Shown: positions 37,225-45,928 of the stretch, piece after piece
How positions within the stretch are numbered: position 1 is the first letter of the stretch
Layout of the letters: each line of letters starts with the position of its first letter
NCBI GenBank assembly: GCA_028284925.1
Contig: JANQQT010000007.1
Span: 26,707-90,706, forward strand
Direction of reading: 5' to 3'
DNA: 64,000 nt
Source of the DNA: Phycisphaeraceae bacterium
Lineage (GTDB): Bacteria; Planctomycetota; Phycisphaerae; Phycisphaerales; Zrk34
Program-made: the position numbers and the translations under genes
Notes under the pieces: model-generated
Told to the model about the DNA's origin: nothing
Databases searched by the model: none
The model's input: the letters and a program-made list of their open reading frames with translations, nothing else

Positions 37225-38540
37225 ATCTGTCCCTCCACAATCGCTCCACCATCCGGACTTTTCTCTCCATCACGGTTTTTGACTCCACTCTTCTCCGTTA
37301 CGGTCTTCTTGCCTCGTCCCCCGATCCCATCCATCATGAACGGCCACACTTCACTTGCCAGGCCCAACAACACCACCACCATGATTACCTCTCCGCCCGT
37401 CATCCCTCCACCTTGACCTTCGCCAAAAGATGATATGGCATATCCCGCCGCCAACGCAATCGCCAGCGGGCTCTGCCTCATACATCCATCCAAAATCTCG
37501 CCAACCCCCTTCGACTGCAACGCATTCTCCAAGGGCCTTCGGTGCAACACATGCTTTACCACAATACGCCCAAGAAAAACGAAAACGAAAATGCCCAAAC
37601 CCAATAAACCAATCTCCGGTTCCGCCAGAACACCCGCCACCAACATCAATGCCATTGCTACCGGTTGCTCCGCATCTAGAATCACACGGCGAAATCGAGC
37701 GAACACCTTTCCGGGGAGATTCACAATCATCACCCCGCTGAGCATCGCGATAAACAAAGGTGAATACCCCAATGTCGCACCCGCCCCAGCGATAAACGAA
37801 ACCAACCCAATCAGTACCACAAGGAATTCCCCTTCACCCTTACCCGCGATCTGCATCAACCAATACCCCATTCCCCCCATTGTCACTGCAATCAAAACAC
37901 TCAAACCAAGCCCCACCAAAACCTCCAAAACGTCCACGCCTCCCTCCACGGTCGTATGCGAAAACATCGTCATCCACAACCCATACACCAGCAATGCCAC
38001 AATCGACGTTAATGCTCCCGTCGCTCTCACTATCGTCATCGCACTTACATTGGCCACTCCCCTCCGGCGCAAACTCCTCACCTCCTGAGACCACCCAATT
38101 CCGCAAATCCCGATCAACACTGCAAGCGACACCACGGCAACCGTACCGCCTATTGAAACATCTGCTCCAATTGCCTGCGCCGCCAACATTCCTCCCCACG
38201 CTGCGCCACCCAACACCAATATGCTTAACACGGTATCCATCCCCATCCACTTCCAGATCACACCCGGCATCTGCTTGAAAATACTCCGATGCAACTGCAT
38301 CCCCACCATCATCCCAATCCAACCAAGGCAAAACAAAATCAAAGGCTGGACTACATACAAATGTTGGGGCAAGACCAATCCCGCCCCATGCTGACCAATC
38401 GCAAAACCAACGCCCACCATGATCCATCCGCCCGTCGTCAGCATTGCGCCTAAGCGCGTCCGGCGCCACGACCAAAACCGTTTGCTTGAAGCAAGCAGCG
38501 CCAGGGCGACCAATATCGATATGCCGATCAAAATCTGCAT
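37221..38540 (-). CDS. Divergent antiporter-like membrane protein (first antiporter gene of operon)
   Basis: A 439-residue polytopic membrane protein with about 11-12 hydrophobic segments, related at a distance to the two antiporters below it but lacking their GGEI-WLKG and SPAVAIAM motifs. The region LGYSPLFIAMLSGVMIVNL and EQPVAMALMLVAGVLAEP fit an exchanger fold. A soluble, charged C-terminal tail of about 45 residues follows. It overlaps the next gene by 4 nt. It may be a non-equivalent subunit or a separate exchanger; the sequence alone does not tell. Confidence 0.75.
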   Translation of the reverse strand: MQILIGISILVALALLASSKRFWSWRRTRLGAMLTTGGWIMVGVGFAIGQHGAGLVLPQHLYVVQPLILFCLGWIGMMVGMQLHRSIFKQMPGVIWKWMGMDTVLSILVLGGAAWGGMLAAQAIGADVSIGGTVAVVSLAVLIGICGIGWSQEVRSLRRRGVANVSAMTIVRATGALTSIVALLVYGLWMTMFSHTTVEGGVDVLEVLVGLGLSVLIAVTMGGMGYWLMQIAGKGEGEFLVVLIGLVSFIAGAGATLGYSPLFIAMLSGVMIVNLPGKVFARFRRVILDAEQPVAMALMLVAGVLAEPEIGLLGLGIFVFVFLGRIVVKHVLHRRPLENALQSKGVGEILDGCMRQSPLAIALAAGYAISSFGEGQGGGMTGGEVIMVVVLLGLASEVWPFMMDGIGGRGKKTVTEKSGVKNRDGEKSPDGGAIVEGQM

Positions 38541-38617
38541 CGGTCTGTCCTTATGCCCACTCTACGGGTTTCCCGATAATCCTCGCGGATAGAATTTCAT
38601 ATCCGGATTACGAAAAC

Positions 38618-38965
38618 TCAATGTCGGAATCCTCTGAACTGTTCGACAGGTAACGTAAAACATACCGCTGAGTTCGGAGCATCCAGTTGCCCCACAACCT
38701 CTTCCACCAGGTCAAATACGGGATTCAGCATCGATTGGGGCATTACCGACATGATCATTCGATTTCCTGTTGATTCGCCGAATAAATCCGCGAGTCCGGC
38801 AAAGATCGGCATGTCATCCCGAATAATCTGCCCCATACCGCGCGACTCAATCACCGTCCCCCCCTTTACCCCGATATCCAGGAATCCAGTCAGAATCTCA
38901 TCCACCAATTGAGGTTGATCCAGAATAATCACAAATAACTTGGCCGGCTCCTGCGATTCAGACAT
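38618..38965 (-). CDS. PII-like signalling protein
   Basis: A 115-residue protein with the ferredoxin-like PII/CutA fold pattern: FVIILDQPQLVDEIL, GFLDIGVKGGTVIESRGMG, PIFAGLADLF and a final strand CFTLPVE. In PII proteins the loop between strands 2 and 3 binds target and nucleotide; here it is short and includes SRGMGQI. No uridylylated Tyr is evident. It overlaps the EIIA gene by 8 nt (ATG 38965 with GGAGG 8 nt upstream) and is followed after 77 nt by the antiporters, so a role in tuning ion exchange in response to a metabolite is a reasonable inference. Confidence 0.75.
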   Translation of the reverse strand: MSESQEPAKLFVIILDQPQLVDEILTGFLDIGVKGGTVIESRGMGQIIRDDMPIFAGLADLFGESTGNRMIMSVMPQSMLNPVFDLVEEVVGQLDAPNSAVCFTLPVEQFRGFRH

Positions 38966-39422
38966 GTCGACCATCCTCCGCTATCACACGCTCATGCAGA
39001 ACATCAGCCGTATTGGCGGATCGTAACTCACCCAACGCTCCGGGCGCATGGCAGATTCTGGCAATACGTGCGAGCAAACGCACATGCTCCCATGCCGTAT
39101 CACGTGGCCCAACGATGACAAACGCCACGTCAATCGACTCCACATTGTTGGATCGAAACTCAACACCACCTTTCACCAATACCACCGCCACATAGGTCCT
39201 GGCCAATCCTTCAACCATAGCATGTGGCAGCGCGACTCCCTCAGGCGTTGCCGTAGACCCCTGTTCTTCACGCTCAAGCAACGCCCCTGCCAGGGCCTCC
39301 GCATCGACCCCACCGATTGCTTCTGCGAACTGTTCCGACACACGGTGAATGAACGCATCGCGGGATTCGACACCCTCCAGCACGATTGATAAATCGGGCC
39401 TGATAAATTCTGCTAATTTCAT
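38958..39422 (-). CDS. PTS EIIA domain protein (fructose/nitrogen-type)
   Basis: A 154-residue EIIA of the Fru/Ntr class. The phospho-acceptor His67 lies in the expected motif TPEGVALPHAM, preceded by LLEREEQGST, and later strands VAVVLVKGGVEF and VDVAFVIVGP-type segment fit the fold. No EIIB, EIIC, HPr or EI gene is present, so a regulatory role rather than sugar transport is likely. In E. coli EIIA-Ntr (PtsN) controls potassium transport; its place at the head of an antiporter operon suggests a similar job here. This is the first gene of the operon. Confidence 0.88.
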   Translation of the reverse strand: MKLAEFIRPDLSIVLEGVESRDAFIHRVSEQFAEAIGGVDAEALAGALLEREEQGSTATPEGVALPHAMVEGLARTYVAVVLVKGGVEFRSNNVESIDVAFVIVGPRDTAWEHVRLLARIARICHAPGALGELRSANTADVLHERVIAEDGRHV

Positions 39423-39473
39423 GATCGAAAATCGCTCCAGTTAGGGGACACAACCGCCCGCAAGTGTAGCAAC

Positions 39474-40541
39474 TTATCCTCGCCCTTGCACATAATTACG
39501 ACTGCCCACCATCTTGATCGCCAACTCAATTGCTTGTTTCATCGACCGTGGATCCGCCTGATTCTTCCCCACCAGATCAAAGGCCGTCCCGTGATCGGGA
39601 CTCGTGCGAATGATCGGCAAACCCAGAGTCACGTTTACCGCCTCCTCGAATCCCAGCAACTTTACCGGGATCAAACCCTGGTCGTGATACATTGCTACGA
39701 CCATATCCCACTTACCCTGTGCTGCGTCAATGAACACCGAGTCGGCCGGATAAGGACCGTGCGCATCGATTCCCTGTTCACGTGCATACTCAATCGCTGG
39801 TCGAATTATTCGTTCCTCCTCATCGCCAAATAAACCGTTCTCCGATGCGTGAGGATTTAACCCACACACCGCGACGCGAGGCCCTTCAACGCCCAGTCGC
39901 TCACACATTCCACACCCTAATTCAATCGGATCAAACACACGACCTATTGTCAACTGGTTCTGAATGGCGTTCAACGCCACGTGTGTGGTCGCCAACGCCA
40001 CCCGCAACTTCGATGAAACAAACATCATCACCGCCCGCTTTGCCCGCGTATGTGCCATCAACATCTCCGTATGTCCCGCATATCGTCTCTCCCCGGCAAG
40101 TGTCCAACTTTCTTTGCATATCGGGGCTGTTACCAAAGCGTCCATCCTCCCCGGTTCCCCCTCTTCCAACATCGAATTCCGTATGCCATCTCTCAAAAAC
40201 ATCAACGAAGCCTCCCCGCCCTGCCGTGTCGGCTGACTGAATCTCTGCCCCGCAAACCCGAACTGGTCATAATCCAGCACGATCACACCATGTTTCGGGT
40301 CCATCTCATAAGCATGACAGTCATGCGGCAGCCTCCACCAGAATGGCTCGATTTCAGCTAGATCACACCCGTACGCCAACATCTCATTCATCCCGTAAAT
40401 CACAAAACGCGCACGTGACCTTAACTCCTCGTCCGCCAACGCTTTGACAACGACCTCGGGACCGATTCCCGAAGGATCTCCCATCGTAATGCCTATCGTT
40501 GGTCGCGACGGGCCTCCAAAATATCCGGGACTTCGATTCAC
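39474..40541 (-). CDS. pdxA: 4-hydroxythreonine-4-phosphate dehydrogenase
   Basis: NAD-dependent enzyme of pyridoxal phosphate synthesis (DXP-dependent route). ITMGDPSGIGPEV near the N-terminus, PICKESW, the zinc-site histidines in GHTEML, and AMYHDQGLIPVK and RTSPDHGTAFD are intact; 355 residues. Start is a GTG at 40541 with weak ribosome-site support (AGG 2 nt upstream). It lies 51 nt upstream of the EIIA gene on the same strand and could feed transcription into that operon. Confidence 0.94.
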   Translation of the reverse strand: MNRSPGYFGGPSRPTIGITMGDPSGIGPEVVVKALADEELRSRARFVIYGMNEMLAYGCDLAEIEPFWWRLPHDCHAYEMDPKHGVIVLDYDQFGFAGQRFSQPTRQGGEASLMFLRDGIRNSMLEEGEPGRMDALVTAPICKESWTLAGERRYAGHTEMLMAHTRAKRAVMMFVSSKLRVALATTHVALNAIQNQLTIGRVFDPIELGCGMCERLGVEGPRVAVCGLNPHASENGLFGDEEERIIRPAIEYAREQGIDAHGPYPADSVFIDAAQGKWDMVVAMYHDQGLIPVKLLGFEEAVNVTLGLPIIRTSPDHGTAFDLVGKNQADPRSMKQAIELAIKMVGSRNYVQGRG

Positions 40542-40738
40542 AACCTATATCGTAACTCGCCAGTCGCGCCGGACGAATCTGCCGGACAGGGAACATGAAA
40601 CGGAGATAGCGATTGTCTATTCAGTCACCAAGCCAATCCTCTCCAGACGAACGTTCAAGCCAAGCCGATCAGCGCATAAAAAAACACCCACCTCAACCTG
40701 TATCCAAACTGAACGCGGCGTCCCGATTTAGACGCGCC

Positions 40739-40969
40739 TTAGTTCAAGGCTGTTTCCGCCTCAGTTACATCACTGTTGTCGTAATCAATCGCAATCTTGT
40801 CTTCCATAATCTCCGCGATGGCGACTTCCAGATCACTCCTGCCACTCCGCTCAATCAGTGGGCGTGCACCATCCATTAGCTGATACCAACGTCGCTGCAC
40901 CAGCGCTGCAAGCTTAAAACGTCCGCCTACCTTTTGAATAATCTCGTCATTCTTCAATTCATTAATCAT
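40739..40969 (-). CDS. rpoZ: RNA polymerase omega subunit
   Basis: Small RNA polymerase assembly subunit of 76 residues. Typical omega features: NDEIIQKVGGRFKLAALVQRRW near the start and the acidic-helix segment LEVAIAEIMEDKI. ATG near 40969 has GGAG 8 nt upstream, and the 21 codons open before it lack support. The 200 bp between it and pdxA hold no other gene that I can see. The usual neighbours gmk and coaBC are absent from this locus. Confidence 0.88.
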   Translation of the reverse strand: MINELKNDEIIQKVGGRFKLAALVQRRWYQLMDGARPLIERSGRSDLEVAIAEIMEDKIAIDYDNSDVTEAETALN

Positions 40970-41067
40970 GCGAATAGCTCCGTCATTTGCCCAAAGACCG
41001 TGAGTATAGCCCCTAACCCATACCCGGACCAATCTGCAACCTACGCCAAATTGCGTTCGATTTCCGT

Positions 41068-41544
41068 TTAGGCAATCTGAGCAGCTTCCACAGCGCCTTC
41101 AAGTCCATCCAGAAAACCATCCCATTTTTTCGGTCCAAACTCTTTGACAAATCGCTTCTGTGCGCTTTTCCACAAGGGAATCGCTTTAGACACCACACGC
41201 TGCCCCTTGGCCGTCAAACTCACCAACCGTGTACGGCGATCTGCCGCACTCTTCGTTCTCAAATATCCAGCCTCCGTCAATGGCTTCAAATTTCTCGTCA
41301 ATGTCGTGCGATCCATCACCAGAATTTTCGCCAGATCGCTCAACATCACCGGCCCCTCCACATTCACCGTTGCCAAAACGACGAACTGTGTCGAACGCAA
41401 GCCTGCTTCACTCAAACTGTCATCATACAATTGTGTAACCGCACGCGACGCTTTACGAAAAGCAAAACACGCACACACCCCGGTTGCCGACTCACATAGT
41501 TTTCGCTCCAAATCCCTTTTCCTTTTCAACGTCGATACACTCAT
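41068..41544 (-). CDS. MarR-family transcription regulator
   Basis: A 158-residue winged-helix regulator of the MarR family: helix QLYDDSLSEAGLRSTQFVVL, recognition region MLSDLAKILVMDRTTLTRNLKPL and wing DRRTRLVSLTAKG. These proteins act as dimers that usually respond to phenolic or oxidant ligands and often control an adjacent gene. Here it lies between rpoZ and the convergent-side PEP-CTERM protein on the same strand, so the target is not obvious. Two Cys near residue 24 could be redox-active, but this is speculation. Confidence 0.9.
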   Translation of the reverse strand: MSVSTLKRKRDLERKLCESATGVCACFAFRKASRAVTQLYDDSLSEAGLRSTQFVVLATVNVEGPVMLSDLAKILVMDRTTLTRNLKPLTEAGYLRTKSAADRRTRLVSLTAKGQRVVSKAIPLWKSAQKRFVKEFGPKKWDGFLDGLEGAVEAAQIA

Positions 41545-41701
41545 ATCTCTTTGTCGCTTTCCGCCACAACTGGCTTATAAAAAAATCTACCCAAACCGAA
41601 AAAAAGACATGCACGCACGCATCCCGTGCCAAGCGTGCATTTCACCCCATTATACCCTTTCACGTGTAGCCATCGTACCTTACTGCTTGAATCAAACATA
41701 G

Positions 41702-41735
41702 AAACGGCCGTCGCTCATACCCGCGACGGCCGTTT
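41702..41735. terminator. Strong hairpin between the PQQ-type protein and MarR gene
   Basis: A perfect 13-bp stem (41702-41714 with 41723-41735, 8-nt loop) 36 bp after the stop of the minus-strand sugar-dehydrogenase-like gene. T runs on either side are short, so termination is likely but may need a factor; it probably ends that gene. Confidence 0.6.
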
Positions 41736-41771
41736 GTCTCTCGTTTACATTATTGTTGACCAATTTATCAC

Positions 41772-43304
41772 TTAGGCTTTGTGACTACTCCTTCGCCCTC
41801 CAACAGAGACAATCATCCCCACAACCGTCAACACGCCGAACCCAACGCCGGGTTCGGGAATCACTCCTCGTACGATGCGAAAGACCTGTCCGCTACCATT
41901 TCCAAATTCGTCCAGACCATTCGCGGCCAACACACTTCTACCTACTACATATAACTCACCGTTCTCATCCTCGCCAATCGCATTGATGTAGAAACCTACC
42001 GGATTGCCACCGTCCAAGTTCAGCACACTCAATACCAACTCTTCGCCATGCAGTCCTTCCAACCCCAGCAATGTTCCACTTCCCGGAAAAAAGCCTTCAC
42101 TCCAATCCGCAAATATATACTTGCCTACCAACTCCGGAATGGCCTCTCCTCTATACACATGGCCTCCCACAGCCGCAACGCCCACCTGCAAAAGCCCTTC
42201 CACATCCGGATCACCGTCTAGACTGGCACGGGTATACTGCACAATCGGGTCGAGTAACGGGCCCGGATTGGGGTTGATCACCTCAGGGTCCAAATCCAAT
42301 GTTCCTTCCTTGATTCGCCATCCAAAATTTCCACCTTTCGTGATCAGATTGACTTCTTCCACTTTTCCCTGGCCTACATCCGCAAGGAGCAGGTCCCCGG
42401 TCCCCGGATTGGCGTCCGTCCCGTCATCAAAACTGAATCTCCATGGATTGCGTAACCCATATGCCCATATTTCCTCCTTTACACCGCCCCCTTCTCCGAC
42501 AAACGGGTTATCTGCGGGTATTCCATAGGCTCCACCCGGTCCGTTATTACCGTCTACGTTAATTCGCAACACCGAACCCAACAGATTGGTTCGATCTTGC
42601 GCGTTCCCAAGAACAGTGGGACCATTTGGCCTCGAAGTTCCACCTCCCGTATGGCCCGCATTGTTATCATTTGAACTTCCACCATCACCGGTGGCAATAT
42701 ACAACATTCCATCCGGCCCAAAGGCCAGTTCCCCGCCATCATGATTGAACTGGGGCTGATCAAACGTCATCAATATACGCTCGGACCCCAATGTTGCCAC
42801 GTTGGAACCCAGGCTCGTTGCGCTGAACTCACTGATGACGCTCTGGTGATCCACCGGATTTTCAGGTATCCCGGGTTCGTTGGGCGATGGGGCCGAGTAG
42901 TAAACGTAAAACTTGTCTGCGCCCACAGCACCTACCTGACCGAAATTTGGATGAAAGGCCAAACCCAGCAAACCTCGCTCATCAAACCCGTCCCGCTCTG
43001 CAACCAGCCTGGAACTCAAATCCAGAAATGGAGTGTCCAGAACGCTTCCGTTACTGATCACGTCAATTCTGCCGCGCTGATTCACCACAAATAACCTCCC
43101 GCTTCCATCCCCAGCGTTCGTCAATCCAACCGGCGACTCCAGCTCGTTAACACTCACAGCCTCCAATGCCAGTCGCGGGAAATCCCCTCGGGCTTCTCCG
43201 ACGATCAATCCCATTCCGATCAAACCTGTCGCAACCAGTCCGCGACTTCTCAATCCCAGCCTCAACCCCACAACCTGCCAATACTTCTTCAGTAGACTTA
43301 ACAT
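41772..43304 (-). CDS. PQQ-dependent sugar dehydrogenase-like protein with PEP-CTERM tail
   Basis: A 510-residue exported six-bladed propeller of the soluble glucose/sorbosone dehydrogenase (GSDH) family. A long N-terminal signal (about residues 1-40), then LESPVGLTNAGDGSGRLFV, GLLGLAFHPNF, NHDGGELAFGPDGMLYI(ATGDGG), GLRNPWRFSFD, VGQGKVEEVN and GGNFGWR. The C-terminus carries a PEP-CTERM anchor: PEPG, a hydrophobic stretch, then GGRR. It is therefore probably sorted by an exosortase, which is not present here. Activity on a particular sugar cannot be inferred. Confidence 0.9.
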   Translation of the reverse strand: MLSLLKKYWQVVGLRLGLRSRGLVATGLIGMGLIVGEARGDFPRLALEAVSVNELESPVGLTNAGDGSGRLFVVNQRGRIDVISNGSVLDTPFLDLSSRLVAERDGFDERGLLGLAFHPNFGQVGAVGADKFYVYYSAPSPNEPGIPENPVDHQSVISEFSATSLGSNVATLGSERILMTFDQPQFNHDGGELAFGPDGMLYIATGDGGSSNDNNAGHTGGGTSRPNGPTVLGNAQDRTNLLGSVLRINVDGNNGPGGAYGIPADNPFVGEGGGVKEEIWAYGLRNPWRFSFDDGTDANPGTGDLLLADVGQGKVEEVNLITKGGNFGWRIKEGTLDLDPEVINPNPGPLLDPIVQYTRASLDGDPDVEGLLQVGVAAVGGHVYRGEAIPELVGKYIFADWSEGFFPGSGTLLGLEGLHGEELVLSVLNLDGGNPVGFYINAIGEDENGELYVVGRSVLAANGLDEFGNGSGQVFRIVRGVIPEPGVGFGVLTVVGMIVSVGGRRSSHKA

Positions 43305-43437
43305 CCCGATGCCATCCTCTCATCGTTTCATATACGAATACCATGTAGGAGCGTCGACAACCGACGCTCTTCTTCGTTTTTGTTCCCATGTTTTCGTTTC
43401 CCACTACTCCCCCGATGACAACCGCAATCATCCAAAG

Positions 43438-44028
43438 TTACATTACTCTGCGCCTTCCCCTTCTTACTCCTGCAAACAGCATTACGGCGCCAACCAACCC
43501 CGCCATTCCAGGTTCCGGAATGGCAGAGTAACTCAAGTCATCAATGGAATTCATTCCATTTGCACTTGTCGCAAGATTCTCTATTTCAATTCGGCTCACA
43601 CCTCCACCGAAATTCAGCTGCCTGAACCCCCCTCCCGCCGTCAGTACTTCCGCTGCCCCAATCATCTGATTATTAGCGTCGAATGCGCGAACAACTGAAT
43701 CTCCATTCGCGCCACTTCGTTGCGTTGCGTAAAACGAAACCGCATCGGCAGGCAAATCAAACGTCATCACGCTTGTTCCACCTGCGTTCCCCATCCATGC
43801 GCGCACGCCGCTGTGATATAGTGATCCAACGCCAATCACACCTGCAAACTGATCCGCCCCGCTCAGAGTCACCTGCTTCCCTGTCTCGCCCAATACGATT
43901 TCACTCCCCACTGACGTATTGGCAATTCCTTCAAAATCCTCAAATAAATCCTGTCCGCTGGCCTCGGCACTCATTACCCCGGCCAGCAGCGCGCAAACAC
44001 CCCATACAACTGTTCCTGAAACCTTCAT
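43438..44028 (-). CDS. PEP-CTERM exported protein
   Basis: A 196-residue secreted protein: signal peptide (VVWGVCALLAGVMSAEASG), a beta-rich domain of about 140 residues with FEDFEG near its start and a lectin-like MTFDLPADAVSFYATQRSG, and a C-terminal PEPG-hydrophobic-RRGRR sorting tag. This resembles short PEP-CTERM proteins thought to sit in extracellular polysaccharide. ATG 44028 has AAGGAAAG about 4-5 nt before it; the frame opens 20 codons earlier. No known activity. Confidence 0.8.
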   Translation of the reverse strand: MKVSGTVVWGVCALLAGVMSAEASGQDLFEDFEGIANTSVGSEIVLGETGKQVTLSGADQFAGVIGVGSLYHSGVRAWMGNAGGTSVMTFDLPADAVSFYATQRSGANGDSVVRAFDANNQMIGAAEVLTAGGGFRQLNFGGGVSRIEIENLATSANGMNSIDDLSYSAIPEPGMAGLVGAVMLFAGVRRGRRRVM

Positions 44029-44395
44029 CGCTCTTTCCTTCCATTTTAACAATCTGCGCATCCGGGTGAACACCAACAAAATGCTCAATACATCCCGAAG
44101 AATGCCCTTTCAGATTCGTTCTTTCCCGTGCGATACACCCTCGCTCTGCACGCCAAAACCTTCGTGCATATGCACTTTAATATCTCGTTCTTACAGTTCT
44201 CAAATGTGTTCACAGGCCTCGCGCATTGCATACTCCCGTTTTTTACAAATATTTTTATCAAACTCTTGCCTCCCAGAATCTGCTCTGATCGGCTCCAAAC
44301 CGATCTTGACTCCCCAAATCCCCCCTGACCGCCTAAACTACACACCCCAACGTAGAAACATCGGATAATTAAAAAGACACAGGACCACTCCCACC
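44029..44395. other. Intergenic region upstream of xylB and the PEP-CTERM gene
   Basis: These 367 bp separate two divergent genes. I see AT-rich patches around 44240-44260 and a hairpin GATCGG-N7-CCGATC (44287-44305) about 90 nt before xylB, possibly an operator, but no convincing promoter pair, small ORF, RNA gene or terminator. Confidence 0.3.
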
Positions 44396-45928
44396 ATGGC
44401 ATACCTTCTCGGAATTGACATTGGAACATCCGGTACGAAATCCCTTATCTGTGACGCCAAAGGCAAGGTACTTGCCACAGCATCCGCCGAGCACGACATC
44501 CACTCTCCACAGCCCGGATGGTCCGAGCAATCTCCTGCTCAATGGTGGCAGGCGACCATCAAATCCGTCAAAGCCGTAGTTAAAAAAGCAAAAGTTGCCC
44601 GACAAACCTGCAAAGGCATCGGCCTCTCCGGCCAGATGCATGGCTCCGTCTTCCTCGATGACTCACCTCATGAGACCGCCGATGCCCTTCGCCCCGCCCT
44701 GCTATGGAACGATCAACGCACCACCGCTGAATGCGACCTAATCCAAAAACGTGCAGGTGGTCGAAAAAAACTCATTGATATGGTCGCCAATCCCGCCCTC
44801 ACCGGCTTCACCGCGCCAAAAATTCTTTGGCTACAGAACAACGAGCCGGAAATCTACGAAAAAACAAAACACATTCTTCTTCCGAAGGACTTCATTCGCT
44901 ACAAACTCACCGCGGAGTACGCGACTGACGTTGGCGATGCCTCCGGTACGCTCCTGCTCAACGTCAAAACACGCAAATGGCACAACCAACTCATCTCCAA
45001 ACTCGGCATCGACAAGAAACTCCTCCCAGACTGCTTCGAGTCACACGTCATATCCGGCAAACTCACCAAACATGCCGCCAAACAGCTCGGCCTTAAACCC
45101 AACATCCCCGTCGTGGGCGGCTCGGGGGATCAGCCCGCAGGCGCTGTCGGGAACGGTATAGTTTCCGCAGGTATCGTGTCCGCAACGCTCGGCACATCCG
45201 GCGTCGTCTTCGCCCATGCAGACAAACCGACCTATGACCCACGTGGACGCGTTCACACGATGTGCCATGCTGTCGAAGGCAAATGGTGTGTCTTTGGATG
45301 CATGCTCTCGGCCGGTGGCTCGCTCCAATGGTTCCGCAACCACCTCGCGCAGGACCTCGTTGCTTCCGCCAAACGCAAGAAGGTAGACCCTTACGAACTC
45401 ATCACCGCTCAGGCCCAACGTGCGAATCCCGGATCGGACGGTCTACTCTTCCTCCCCTACCTAACCGGTGAACGATGCCCACATCCTGATCCCTATGCCC
45501 GCGGCGGATGGATCGGCCTATCGGCTTCCCATTCTCGCCCCAACATCATCCGCTCCATCATGGAAGGTGTTACCTTCGGCATGAACGACGCCCTCCAGAT
45601 CATGAACAAAATGGACATCCCGATTTCATCCGTCCGACTATCGGGTGGCGGCGCCGCATCCCCCTTCTGGCGACAAATGCAGGCCGATATCTACCAGACT
45701 CCCACCACCATCATCAACTCCGGCCAGGGCCCCGCATACGGCGTCGCCATTCTCGCAGGCGTCGGTACGGGCGTCTGGAAATCCGTCCCGGAAGCTTGCT
45801 CCGCCATCATCTCCGAACTCCACCGCTACGAACCCCAATCCGTCCCCGCCTACAAACGCGCCTATCGCCAATACAAAAAACTCTACACCACACTCAAAGA
45901 CACCTTTCCCCAACTTGGAAAAATCTAG
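44396..45928 (+). CDS. xylB: Xylulokinase
   Basis: FGGY-family kinase, 510 residues, phosphorylating D-xylulose. N-terminal phosphate loop LLGIDIGTSGTKS, the xylulokinase segment LSGQMHGSVFLDD, WNDQRT, GGSGDQPAGAVGNG and ATLGTSGVVF, and C-terminal LSGGGAASPFWRQ. No xylose isomerase or transporter is adjacent. Codon third positions are strongly C, like other plus-strand genes left of 47.8 kb. The next gene starts immediately after its stop. Confidence 0.93.
   Translation: MAYLLGIDIGTSGTKSLICDAKGKVLATASAEHDIHSPQPGWSEQSPAQWWQATIKSVKAVVKKAKVARQTCKGIGLSGQMHGSVFLDDSPHETADALRPALLWNDQRTTAECDLIQKRAGGRKKLIDMVANPALTGFTAPKILWLQNNEPEIYEKTKHILLPKDFIRYKLTAEYATDVGDASGTLLLNVKTRKWHNQLISKLGIDKKLLPDCFESHVISGKLTKHAAKQLGLKPNIPVVGGSGDQPAGAVGNGIVSAGIVSATLGTSGVVFAHADKPTYDPRGRVHTMCHAVEGKWCVFGCMLSAGGSLQWFRNHLAQDLVASAKRKKVDPYELITAQAQRANPGSDGLLFLPYLTGERCPHPDPYARGGWIGLSASHSRPNIIRSIMEGVTFGMNDALQIMNKMDIPISSVRLSGGGAASPFWRQMQADIYQTPTTIINSGQGPAYGVAILAGVGTGVWKSVPEACSAIISELHRYEPQSVPAYKRAYRQYKKLYTTLKDTFPQLGKI

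Noticed and set aside
37435..38088. 217-codon plus-strand ORF under the first antiporter-like gene
   Set aside because: Pro/Thr/Asn-rich translation typical of the antisense of membrane-protein genes; no start signal.
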